From: Verpa conica
Lineage: Eukaryota; Ascomycota; Pezizomycetes; Pezizales; Morchellaceae
Reading direction: 5' to 3'
DNA: 64,000 nucleotides
Assembly (NCBI GenBank): GCA_033030425.1
Contig: JAUFSD010000011.1
Span: 1,364,001 to 1,428,000 of the forward strand
How positions within the stretch are numbered: the first letter of the stretch is position 1; the number at the start of each line of letters is the position of its first letter. Positions 49,683 to 61,441 of this stretch are shown here, one piece after another. The notes below the pieces were generated by a model. The model had not been told where the DNA came from and did not search any database. It saw only the letters and a program-made list of their open reading frames with translations. The position numbers were made by a program, and so were the translations under genes.

Positions 49683-49913
49683 ATTACAAACCTTGAGTCC
49701 TCGGAATATTATATCATATTCCCCCCACCATCACCCTGCAAGGGACGTATTTATCAGCTAAATCAACCGGACCCAACCAAACGACTCGTATCACACCTAC
49801 TTCAGCCTCACTCCCCTCCCCAGAACTATATCACTTAAAAACAACACATAACTCTAAAAACACCAGCTCCGCTCAATCAACCTAGAACATACGTATTTCA
49901 GAACACCCCATTA

Positions 49914-50619
49914 ATGAACTGTATAGCACCTAGACTACTAATAGTTGGGTCGAACTGCCTAAGGTCTAACCTTGGCGCCAAGACAATACGAGACACGCAT
50001 AATAAACGTGCCCCAGGAGTGCTTGACTACGGCCTTGTGAGAGAGATTGCCAAGAACCCCACAGGCCAGGCAGTCTTCGGATTAGCAGTCGTAGCGAAGC
50101 GAGAGTTAGGGGCGAAGGTTACGGTAGGAACACACACACACATACATATATATATAAACTTAAAGGATGAAGGGTTTGATATTTATATTTTACTGATTTT
50201 ATTGAATAACTAGCCGATTGCATTACAGAATGCCTCGAGGGCGGCGATACCGATCGCAAAATCTCACCCTCATGCGATCTTTATGCCCATTCCGGGACCG
50301 GCGCCGAAGTTGAAGTCAAAGAAGGCCGCGGAGGTGCCGTCACAGCGGTGGGGTAGGGCGTCTCCGCTTAGACAGGAAACTCAGAAGTCGGATGTAAGGA
50401 TTGAGGTAAGGGTTTTGTGTGAAGTTTTGAGAGTTGCGCTGATGACGTCTTTTTTTCTTTTTTTTTGGATTTTAGAATAAACCGGTGAGGCTCTCGCCGG
50501 GGTGTGGGCCGAGGCCGGTAATCCCCGTGGTTGAGAGGCCGTCTTTTTATATGAGTGTGACTAAGCCGCCTGAGATTAAGAAGAGTAAAGGGGTTTTATC
50601 GTTTTTTAGGCGTATTTGA
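49914..50619 (+). CDS. Small three-exon gene, unknown function
   Basis: Exons 49914-50123, 50229-50405 and 50476-50619, all phase 0, give 176 residues. Intron 1 (105 nt, GTAGGA..ACAG) contains a CA/TA microsatellite. Intron 2 (70 nt, GTAAGG, branch CTGATGAC, T-rich tract, TTAG) is convincing. Exons 2 and 3 are GC-rich and encode a basic, Pro-rich protein ending KSKGVLSFFRRI. The first exon and its start are the weakest part; translation could begin later, at the ATG at 50283 within exon 2. No family is recognised. It lies between the MULE and the giant Gln-rich gene, in the same direction as the latter. Confidence 0.45.
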
Positions 50620-51434
50620 AGTTGGGTTTGGGTTATGTGGAAAGGCGGTCTTTAGGTCTCGGGAAGAAGTTGAGGTTTGTTTTCTGGTAGGTCGGGTCTA
50701 ACCTTTTCTTCGAGATCTTGGGCGATAATAGTGTAAGAAGAGTCTATATGTAATAATAAACCCCACAACTGCCCACCGCTGCTGCATTTTAGCTGTAAGG
50801 CCGGAGTTACCAGTGCCTAGTTAAATCTCAGGAGTGAAACCCAGAGATGATAATAATCTAATCTAACCAGCTTGGCCTCTCCGCTTTAGATCTTACGGAG
50901 AGATGCAAAACAGGTGGACAAAATGTATTTAATAGATTAAATAAACAGAAATTTCATACACTCAGCTGTATATGTCCCACAGGTCAGTTTATGGTGCACG
51001 TGACTTCTATGCAATCAGTTAGAGCTGGAGTAAGGTAAGCTTATAGTTTACTGACCGCGGGGGTATAAATATCATAATAAGGCTAGTTTAAGGCTAGTGT
51101 GCTCATGCTTTCTCACTCGGGGTTATTCTTGGCATTGTATTAGCGGGGATGTCAACACCTTTTCATCTTCACATAAACCAGTGCGCAGAAAGAGCCCGGG
51201 TCGCTCCCCGGGTAATCCCCGTAAACTCACTCAATGACGAATTAGCGGAACAAAACCCGCAATCCTATTGTCGAAGCTAGCAACTGGCTGTGTAGATACT
51301 CTCGAATCACACGTTTCATACCGCAAACACTAAACTCACGCTACAACATACCACCAATAACAGCACGTGATCTGCGGGAACAATTTCCACACCAATTGTG
51401 TCGATTGATTGATTGAACATCCTTTCATATCCGG
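50620..51434. other. Intergenic
   Basis: No ORF or structure supported. Confidence 0.4.
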
Positions 51435-52955
51435 TTACTTGTTTAATGAGTGATTTACGTGACAGTATCCTCGCCAAGAATTACCAAACAGCCAAACGGA
51501 AAAAACAAAAGGAAGGAACAAGAAACGAGCGCTTAAACTCATCCACTTCCGCGCGAGTAAGAACAATGAAGCTGCGATGTTGACATAACGATCCAGTCCA
51601 GCGCACAGGCACCCGGGTAACCCTCGTTGCTGCAGGGCTAGGCTGGGCGTGCAGGGTCTTGCCTCCCCTGCAAGAGCCAATAGACGTGTTATTAGCGCCC
51701 CACCACACCCGAAGGAGCTGCCAACTCATCCCACCCACACCTCTGGAGGGAGCTTCTATTTTTTTTCCCGCTGCTGGGGAGAGGAGGGCTCCTCCAGTTC
51801 TGCTCTCTGGTCTGCTCTGGTCTGCTCTGCTTCCCCTTACGTCCGTGTCTCCCTCAGCCTCTTGTCCGTGTGTGTGCGTGGTCTGGGTGTTTTGTACTGA
51901 ACTGAGGCTGTACTCCACGACGAGAAGCCGTTGAGAATTGGGTGAGTGAGCTAGTCGAGGCTTTAACCCACACCCAAACAACGGCCCCGCCTGCCTGCCT
52001 GCCTGCCTGCTTGCCCGCCTGCCTGGCCGACTGTGGCTTCCCGAGCGAGTCGAGAAGCAGAGAGATCTTGTGTCGCTTCTACCCGTTGACAAGACGGGAG
52101 TCTCTGGGAGTGACGGAGAGTGACAGAGGAGTGACAAGGGAGTGACGGTGGCAGTACTGGCCATCCCACCACTGCTTGATTGTCTTTACTGTCCTCTTTG
52201 TGAGGCTGATATTGCTGTCCTGGCTCAGGAGTAGACGACATCGATTATCGTGGGTTTCCCCTCCCTCTTGTCCCTTCCTCTTCTTCCTCTGCTGTCTTCT
52301 CCCACGTATTGCTCTATTATCCGTATCTGTCACATCCCTCATCCCCATCCCTCATCCCCATCCCATCCTCATCTTCGTTGTCGTCACCCATCACCCCATC
52401 GTCATCCTCATCATCACCCATATCATCCATCATCCACCCCACCCCCTCCCTCACTCTCCTTCCCCATTCCATTATCTTCCTTCTTCCCCTCTCGCTTATC
52501 CCACTGCACCGCTGCTGCCGCCGCATTTACCGCTACATCAAACTATTCATCTAGTCAGCCCAACACAGCCCAGCTAACATCTACCCTAGACGATAAGGGT
52601 ACCTTTGTCTTTTTTACATAGCATTTGCCCATAATTCTCCCACCTTGCAACTTTTTTCTTCTTTCCCTTCAACCTCGAGTTGTATGGTATTAGCCGTCGT
52701 GGGAGGTTCATCATCCATCACCCATCGTCACCATCCTACCTTCCTAGTCAACCAATCAACGAACCCCCACCCCGCAGCCAGTATCCGTACGTGAGCGATT
52801 TTTCCCCGCTTTCCTTGACAATTCCTTTCTCTGCCCTCACCGACGTCAAAAATTCCACAAACTCACCCACAAACTATTCTAAGCATCCTTGAATGTTCCC
52901 CGGGGTCTATCTCAATTGACACCCACCACGTGAATAGTAGATACATAGCGGCATC
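51435..52955 (+). promoter_or_regulatory. Pyrimidine-rich promoter and long 5' leader of the Gln-rich gene
   Basis: 1.5 kb with strong C+T bias on the plus strand, including long CCATCCTCATC-type runs at 52330-52500. This is typical upstream of highly regulated filamentous ascomycete genes. The overlapping ORFs on both strands are products of this composition. A CCTG microsatellite (51989-52025) is included. The transcription start and any 5' UTR intron cannot be fixed from sequence alone. Confidence 0.5.
51989..52025. repeat. CCTG/GCCT tetranucleotide microsatellite
   Basis: About nine units with two interruptions, in the leader region of the Gln-rich gene. Confidence 0.85.
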
Positions 52956-55900
52956 ATGTCGTCCCAACAGCAGCAACAACAACAGCAGTCAACTAGCTCA
53001 TCGTTTTTTGATTTCACCCCGCAGTTGCAAAAAGAGGAGTTTAGTAATACCCCCGAGACACGGGACGCGGGCGGAGGTTATAACGGTGACTCGAATCAAG
53101 GCCACGAATTAGAATTTTCTTCCGAGAGAGAAGGGATAGGAAGTGGAAGGGGTAGTGGTGGAAGCGCAGGAAGTCTGAATGGTCGTGAAGGAGGGGAATC
53201 ACCCGCACAGCGTTTTAATAATCCTACTTTCGACCTCGAGTCGCAACAACAGCACCAGAACTCAGGGAGGTTGATCGATGTAGATAGTCCTGAGAGTTCA
53301 CCGGTAAGGTCATTTTCCCAGCCTGTTCAGCAGCCTTCGCCGGCAGCGAGGTTTACACAACCTCCGCAACACCCAAGCCCGACACATCACTTTTCTAAAC
53401 CTGTTCTACCACCCCCAGCGCAGCCGTTGTCAGGGAATCAGAGTCAGACGTCACCAGTGCATGGTTTCGCACATCCGGGTGCTGGGCAGCGAACAGCGTC
53501 GTATGGTAGTAGTAGCAGCCAGGACCCCGCGGGGAAACAGCAAAACCATTCATCTCCAGTTCACAACTTTTCAAAGCCGGTACCCATCGCCCCTCCGCAA
53601 CAGCAACGAGATGCGAGCCCTGTTGCGAGCTTCGGACAAGTGTTGTCGAGTTCTGCAAATTCGCTCCCGTACCCGAATCCGCTGAGTGGGCATTTTCCTA
53701 TGCCATTTGCACCCCCGACACCTGCTGCAGCGCCGAATCAGACCCCGGCTTTTAACCAGAGTCAGAGCTATCCGCCGCCACCGCTGAGTGTTACTAGTAC
53801 TAGCTCGCAGCCGTTATATAGTAATCATAGAGAGGCACAACCAGCGCAACACACACCCCCGACGCTGCCGAAAAATGAGAATTTCCCAGTAGGGTGGCTG
53901 GATCCTGTTCCGCCACCCCCCCCGGGACCATCACAAAGCGAGAGTATGAGAAGTTTGCAGGAGGGGTCTATTGTTGAGTCAAGAGACTCACGGCCGGCTT
54001 TCCAGACGGGGAATAGTTCATCGTCTACTAGTCGAAGAAACCCGAGTACAAATAGGGGAACAAATCAGGAACATAGTGCATATGATGCGGGGGTTATTCA
54101 GAGGCCCACACCACCGAGCCAGCCACCAAGTCAGCCACAACAGGGTGGTAGCTACAGCTCCCCCTCGTTTGAAAATATAAAGGAGAGAGAACGACAGCAG
54201 GAGCGGGAACAACGTGAGAGGGAGCAGATGGAAAGAGAACGGGAGAGGGAGATTAGAGAAAGAGAGCAACGGGAACACGAGAGGGATCGTCAGTGGGAGC
54301 GTGAGCAAGACCGGGAGAGGGAGCAACCTGCTTATAACCATCCTGTTCATAATCAACCGCAGCAGCAGCAACAACAGCAGCAGCCACAGCAGCCGCAATC
54401 ACAACAGCAGCAGCAACAACGCCCACAACCAGCATCACCTCCTTACAATATCAAAGGGACATTCAACTACCAACAACACCTGCAGCGACAGATCCTTAGC
54501 GGATCTACATCTCCGAGGGGAAGGTTAGGATATCAGCCACCTCCACTTCCTGCAAGCGTATTACAGCAACAGCCCAAGAATACCAGCCCTCTAAGTGTCA
54601 GGGAGAGGGAGCTATACAACAAACCACAGAGTGGCTCCAACAGTAATGTCAACACTCCCCCGCATGCTGGGTCTAGCCCAGCTCAGCAGCAGCAGTATGG
54701 TAGTCAGTCTACAACTCCTCAGGGCATGCCACAGGGTCCGCAGATTGGACAGGAGAGGAAAACGAGTTTTGGGGCTTCACAGGGGGTGAGTCCGACTGGG
54801 GGGTATACTAATACTTCATCGAGCCCTCATAATACACAGTCTCCTCCGCAGAACTATTCAGGCTCTCCACATGGCTCTGCCACTGGATCGACAAGACCCC
54901 CCGCAAGGGCCCTACCATATAGTCCCCCACAAGCCACGCATTCATCACCGCCAGTTCCACCCAGGGATAACCGAGAAAGGGAGCGACAGCAGGAACAAGA
55001 GAAGGATCGAAAACGTCAGCAGGAGCAAGAGAGGGAGTGGGAGAGGGAGAGAGGTTTGCCACCGCTTGATACCCAGCATCGAGACCCTTATCACCATCCA
55101 CACCCGCTGCTCACACCTCTTCCGGATGGGCCTGCACCCCCGCCTGCACCGAGTGTTCCGCCGCCGGATACACCTGGGAGTGAATTTGGATCCCCTGCCA
55201 TGGGTCCATCATATATAAAGCAAGGTGGGTATAGGGCTTTCATGGGGCTGGGGTTGATGGGGAAGAAGTTCAGAGATACAAGGGAGGATGGAGAGAGTGG
55301 AACACCTACCGGGTTTTTGGGGCGAAAGGGTCACTTAAAGAAGAATTCTGACGAAAGAGGTGGCCCCCCACCACTCGGAAAGAGGACCGGGAGTATTGGA
55401 AGTAGTCTTGGAAAGGGTGAACGACCAGGCAGCGCTGAAGAAGATGACCCGATACCGACCGAATACCGTCCGCAGAAGCGGATCGACGAGGATGTTGGTG
55501 AGGCTGAGAACGAGGGGAAGAGGGAAGAGGGCAGTAAGAAGGGGCTGGGATTGGGATTCTCGCAGGCTTCAGGACCCCCGACACAGCAGACGATTACAAC
55601 CGGGCCGCAGCCGCATCCGCAGAGTGGAATTTCGCCAAAGGCACAGCAAGGTTACGGACGCCCACCAATGCAGCATAATCCTTCGCAGAGGAGTCCAGCA
55701 GAAGTTGGACTAGGTGGCTATCTTTATACGAAGCCTGCTCCTACACAACAGTCTCCCGCGAACTCGACCAATTCGAACCCGAGGTTTCCAGGTGCGAATC
55801 AAAATCACCATGTTACGTCACCACTTTCTGGCGGGAGTGTTGGGTCTGCAACGAGTCCAGGAGGCAATAATGGCGGAAGCACGAGGGAGAGTGTGATGAG

Positions 55901-58900
55901 GGGGCATTGGGCTGATACTACTGCTGCAGTCGCAAGGCCTGTGCAGCAGGATAGGATGGAGGACCGGGGTCAACAACAACAGCAGCAGCCAGGATTGTTC
56001 GAGGGTGGGCAACAACAGAGGGTTTCAAGCGGTGGAAGTCAACCAAGTATTCCGCAAGGACCACCACCGGGACCACCACCACACCAGCAACAGCACCAAC
56101 AGCAACAGCAACAGCAACAAGAATATAGTGGTGAGAGTGGTGCGTTCAAGGCGTTCACCCAGAATCTCCAGAAGCCTTTGTCACAACAGCCGCAACCTCA
56201 GAATCAGCAACAGCAGCAACAGCAAAGAAGAGTGCAGATTCATTCACCACCGAACTTCATCGACGACGAGGACCATGACGATCAAGGAACGAACCCAAGT
56301 GAGAGCCCAACTCCTGAGATCCCGGTGTTGGGACATAAACCCCCTCGGTCTGGGTCTGAAGAGGAGGTGTTGTACCATAACCTTGCGGATCTTTTGCCAG
56401 CGCTCCCTTCAACACACATCCAGAGCTTACTCACCTTTGCGCTATATCTCTGTGACGATGCTATTGTCGCGGAGAAGGCAAAGAAAGTACGATTGACGGG
56501 TACCGGTGATCTTGGACATCAACTTGCAGCGATAAGAGATAAGAGGTTGAGGAGGTGGAAGGAATGGGTTGGTGCTGAAGAGCTTGAGAGGGCTAGACTA
56601 GTTGGATTGCCACCGGGACACAACAAGAGGAAGGAAGATTCAAATCCGTTTGGCCATGATAGTAGTGATGATGAAGACGGTGAAGATGGTGGTCTTGGAT
56701 ATGAAGGAATGCAACCACTTCCTCCACCACCGAGATTGCCCGAGATTGAGGACCTGGACTTGAAGACTGCAAGCATGGATGCGTTTGGTGGGCGGCAGCA
56801 CGGGTATCAACACCATCACCAGCGTGGTCACTACGATCCAGGGAGGTCTGAACAGACTCCAAGTCCGACGCCGACTATCGAACAAGTTGCAAATGCGCCA
56901 AAAGTGGACCTGGAATTGCAGATGCCACGGCCAGTCCCTAGTGTGCCTGCTATCCGTATCGACCCAAGTGCGAGGAGGAGGATGTATGATGACGATGCTT
57001 CCACAGTTGTGAGTGAAGCTCAGTCCAAGGGCGGAGATAATGAGCAGATTGGGCAACCAGGTGCAACGCCTTTCGCGGCTGGGTTTAGGAGGAGTGATGG
57101 TAGCGATTACAGCTCGAGAGATACCAGGCCGGTAGATATCAAGGCGCTATCAACGATCATTTCGGCTTTCAATAGGGGCAACTCGGCAGGGGCTGGTGAT
57201 GGGACTGGAGCTGATCTGCCGAGTACAGCGGATATCCCCCCGTTTTTACACATGGCATATGCGGCGCTTGACACGGCAGTTAATAGTCCTAGTTTGGAGA
57301 CATATCTGAGTGATGCGAGACGCGCGCTGGAGAATGTGACTAGTCAACGGCTACACCAATTTAATAACGAGAGCCACCAGCGACGACAGAGGACCCAGGC
57401 ACAGACAGCGCAGCTGTACAATACTGGCCGCTTCACCTTTGCAGACATTGAGCGTATGCGAGACGAATTCGAGCAAGAAGAGGCGAGACGTAAGATGGAA
57501 GTCGACACGGAGATATACCACATTTTTGAAAATGAATATGTCGAGGTCGCCTACAAGGAGGTCAAAGGCCAGCTTGAAGCCCTCGGTGGGAAGTGGTATG
57601 AAGAGGTCAAACTTTGGCTCTTCAACGCGTCCTCTAGCTCAAGCACCACCGAAGGCACAGCCCTTGAATATCACCTTCTCCTCGAAGCAATCGATCTTCT
57701 CAATAAGCTCCAAATCACGATGGAAGAGCACGAGCACGTCCTTCAATCCTTGGTATCGGATCGTAACGCACGATATCTACAAGTTTCTGTGCAGCCGCTT
57801 TTGTCAGTGGGAGAGACGGCACGGGCAGCAGACGCCGAGAGGAGGTTCTGGATGGATGAGAGCGAGAGACAGTTAAGAGGGAAGATGGAGGCAGTGAAGA
57901 GGGGTAAGGAGCATGAGAAAGGTGTTGAGAGGGTGGTTGGGGAGGTGGTTAAGGGATTGAGAGGGAGGTTCAGAAGTGTTGTCGAAGGGGTATATGCAGT
58001 TATTTTTCAATTCCGTAAGTTGAATTTCCTTCATCCAACCACCTGCTTAGAATTATGATGGGTGAGTGATGGCTTATGAAGATATATACTGACTAACTTT
58101 ACAGCTCCTGGTGTTCTGCCACAACTTTTCCGCCGTTTCTTCGATGACAATGCCGGCTCTGGCAGCATTGGTTCTCCCGCATTGCCGCAGGAGCATACAG
58201 GCTCTCCAAGCTCTTCCTACTACACTATCCCCAAGGATGTTATGCAATCCATGGCTGGTGCCGTCCAAACACTTGGTGAAATCGTCGGTCTGATCAAACT
58301 CGCTATGGACTTCCAAAACGCTCCCCAAATCCGTGTATGTGAAGCAGCAACTGCTCTACAGGTCGCGGAAGAACATGCGCACAACAGCGGCGTCACAGCT
58401 CCCGCAGCAACCGCTGAGGCTTGTTCCCAAGGTCTTGCTATCCGTCTTCCTGCCGCACTTAAACGCGTTCGCCAAGAACAGATCGAGCAGGGTGAAAAGG
58501 CGATGGGAGAGATGATGGAAGCCCTTCGTAAACTTCAGAATTTCTTAACCACGGTTAGTGCTGAGGGTGGGCGGGTTGGTTTCATGGGTATCGCCCCGCC
58601 TCCGATGGTTCAGAGTCAGAGTCAACAGTCACAGCAGAGCCAGCACACCCCACAGCAGCAACAACATACCCCACAACAGATGCAGCAGCATGGGCAGCAG
58701 TTACCTATGCTACCAATACTACAGCCGCCGATGGTGCAAGTTAATCAAAATTGGAATAGCGGGATAGCAGGTGGGGGTGCAGGAGCAGCAGAGGGTGAGT
58801 GGGGATATGTGAGAGGAAGTAATTTAGGCGTAGGACTTAGCGGAGGACTTAGCGGAGGACCACAACCAGGACAAGGACAACAAGTGCCAAGTTTGAATAC

Positions 58901-59081
58901 GATGATTGGGGGCTTTAGAGCTGTAAGTTTCACCGGAATCAACCTTTTGGTAGCAGTACAGCTGATGAATGATATCTAGGCACCTGGAAATAGAAATAGC
59001 TTATTGATCTCACCGGGTGGGTATAGCCCCAGCGGGTATTCACCTGTGGTCGGTGCGAGTGTCTGGAATAGTCCGTATTAA
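52956..59081 (+). CDS. Giant Gln/Pro/Ser-rich protein with conserved helical C-terminus
   Basis: Exons 52956-58014, 58105-58922 and 58980-59081 give 1992 residues. Intron 1 (90 nt, GTAAGT, branch CTGACTAAC, ACAG) and intron 2 (57 nt, GTAAGT..CTAG) both keep the frame; the last exon ends ..VWNSPY. Residues 1 to about 1130 are low-complexity Q, P, S, G. They contain two Arg/Glu-rich coiled-coil-like stretches (about 406-461 and 669-702) and poly-Q runs. From about 1135 the sequence looks folded (NLADLLPALPSTHIQ), then again about 1390-1880, mostly helical with conserved-looking charged residues, followed by a Q/H-rich and Gly-rich tail. I do not recognise a named family. Poly-Q plus coiled coil suggests a scaffold, a transcription co-regulator or an RNP-granule protein. 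The start ATG opens a Q-rich run directly and is the first in frame. Confidence 0.85.
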
Positions 59082-60257
59082 GAGGGAAATGTAGAAGCTG
59101 AGTCTGTATTTTGAATTTTTTTGTTGGCGGGAGGTTTTGTTTTACGGTGGCGGATATCTTTGGGTTTTGGGAAGTTGTGTAGGACTAGTTAGTGTGTCTG
59201 AGGCGATGGCGAGGGGGTCGGGTGTACGAATCATGTAGTACGAGATATGTGGATGATGTATGTGTGATGGTGAGATATGTGCGATATATAGAGTGGAGGA
59301 TTTGATGAGGAGGGTCGGTGGTAATGGAATGATTAACCCGATAACAGTTTGTGCAAGTGCGTGAAGTTGATAGGGATGTAACGCCTGGGTACGGTCCATA
59401 AGACACGTTCACCGGCTGGAAGGCTAACTTCCTGATATCTTCAATCAAAAGATGAAATGTATATTGCTGACCCTCCGTCAGAGGCATGATCCTCTGATGG
59501 AGGATCATGAGCTAATATGACAAAAATATTATGTAATCCTCACGTGACAGGGGAGTTATGGAATTACAGAATTTAAACCTCCACGATACCTTATTTAGTT
59601 TGCTCAATAGACTACATCTTTAATCTGTTAGTGCCTAGCTAGCCGGTCTAGTATCTACCTATCTGGTATTTATGAGTAATCATCATCTACCTATCTGTCT
59701 AAAATATTTATCGAGTGATAATCTATGATTGTATGTCTTTTCTCGGTTAGATACATTCTTAATTAAATATCGGCATTGTAGACCTCTGCCATTGGCCTCG
59801 CCTTAGATTTTAGGCGCTTGTCCTCGAGGAGTCTTGAGGCATAGAACTATTTTTTAGTACTAAAATCAGAGTGCTACTTGTATAAATGAATAGTATTATT
59901 CTCACTATAAGACACATCTCTATATTCAATTTCTCGATTTCAGGCCAGCTTAACCAGCCTTTAACTAGTAGTAACAAACTACTATAGTGGGCGACCTGTT
60001 TCGCTGCTACCAAGGTCTGTAATGTTTTTAAAATTCATTATCATTTACCTCGAGGTGACTCCGCCTCGTGACACCCCCGGTATTGCCCTCCCTCGAGGAT
60101 CAACCTTTATTATTCATTCAATCACCCGATCAACGTCCCTCTCTTCCTCCGATAATAACTAAACTACCTGGAAAAAAAAACATAGTACTTCTAAGCCAGA
60201 CTTGATGCGTGATATATATAAAATGGTTCACAGGTTTTAGACAGCGCAAAGCAATTC

Positions 60258-60302
<45 letters not shown>

Positions 60303-60886
60303 ATTCATAAGTACATGGAGCCGCAAAGCGATTTATAAAGTTATGCCTGTCCAAGTTTAAAAACATCAAAGGAAAACTTTCATGTTAGAACTACCCTTGG
60401 TTCTCTACAAACTAATCTGCCTAAGCTCCCAGATAGAGTATTTAGTTGTGTCTATTTCTCAGTAGATATTCTAATAGACCACATCTCTGGGGTTCCATGT
60501 TGAGACATATTTCGTCATTTTACACTTATAGTCTCATCACAAAAGTATCTGTATACGCGAGTGACATTTTGTGACTGGCTGGTGTACGGCGGCACGTAGT
60601 TACAGAGGTCCAGACAGCCGGGTAGCAGCGCCCAGCAAAATTTGACCGACAGCGATTTGGCTGACGGCCATGATTCGCTTATAACCCGAACTTTTCTTCT
60701 ACCTCCCACTCTCTATCCCCCACGCCTGTATCCTGCGGCCTACCCCTGTCCCTCCACCTTTTCTTCTCCAATTTCCTCAAAATAATAACCACCTTAGAGT
60801 ATCAACTTGTGTACACTGTTGAGAACTAAGTGGCTAAAATTTGAAAATATGGTTAGGCGAAAGGTGGAAACCAAAAATTCCTCAGG
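59082..60886. other. Intergenic, 3' of the Gln-rich gene
   Basis: Holds a perfect 10-bp-arm hairpin at 59485-59509 (CATGATCCTC..GAGGATCATG) and an ATG/GAT microsatellite at 60258-60302. No gene supported. Confidence 0.5.
60258..60302. repeat. ATG trinucleotide microsatellite (15 units)
   Basis: An uninterrupted run of ATG triplets in non-coding DNA. Confidence 0.95.
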
Positions 60887-60894
60887 TTTAGTCT

Positions 60895-61165
60895 TAGTGT
60901 TTGTCATGGGGGCCGGTCTCCCAAACTAACTGGGGAACCCCGCCATGAAACCGCCCTGAACCGCCCCATTCTCCGACCGGGTCAGGCTTGCCCTTTAAAA
61001 ACCCCCCATTAACCAAAATGTAACCTAACTGCAGTGGGTCTAACGAGGCCCCGCCGGTTATCCCCCATTGAGGCGGTTTCTTCACCAAAAATCAGGCCCC
61101 GAACCCGGGCTGGGGCGGGTCTATTTGCCCAGAAACCGCCCCGAATCACCCCATGACGAACACTA
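60895..61165. mobile_element. hAT-like MITE, copy 2
   Basis: 271 bp, ends TAGTGTTTGTCATGGGG and CCCCATGACGAACACTA, flanked by a perfect 8-bp duplication TTTAGTCT (60887-60894 and 61166-61173). It is the reverse complement of the copy at 18933-19177 with some internal differences. The intact duplication means this is the younger insertion. Confidence 0.9.
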
Positions 61166-61441
61166 TTTAGTCTTTAATGCCTTTTCTATGCTTGCTAGCA
61201 CTCTCTCAAAAACTCCTAATCTTTTTCAATCTTTTTTTTTTCCTGCTTTGAAACTACCAATAAAGGAATTATTGGCAAGTTTATAAGAAATAGACTTTCA
61301 GAAATGGGACTTGATTTTCATGATCAATTGTGAGATTCCAATCTTTTTTCTCAGTTTATAAACTACCTTTCAGCTTGCCAAAGCTGTGTATCTAATACAA
61401 CTCTCACTTCGAGTCTATTAACTATACGAGCTCAACAAAAA

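Noticed and set aside
51481..52577. Several overlapping ORFs on both strands, up to 227 codons
   Set aside because: They follow from the pyrimidine bias and microsatellite of the leader region. Low-complexity products without motifs.
59485..59509. Perfect hairpin after the Gln-rich gene
   Set aside because: Not a terminator in a nuclear eukaryotic gene. No U-tract or RNA family recognised.
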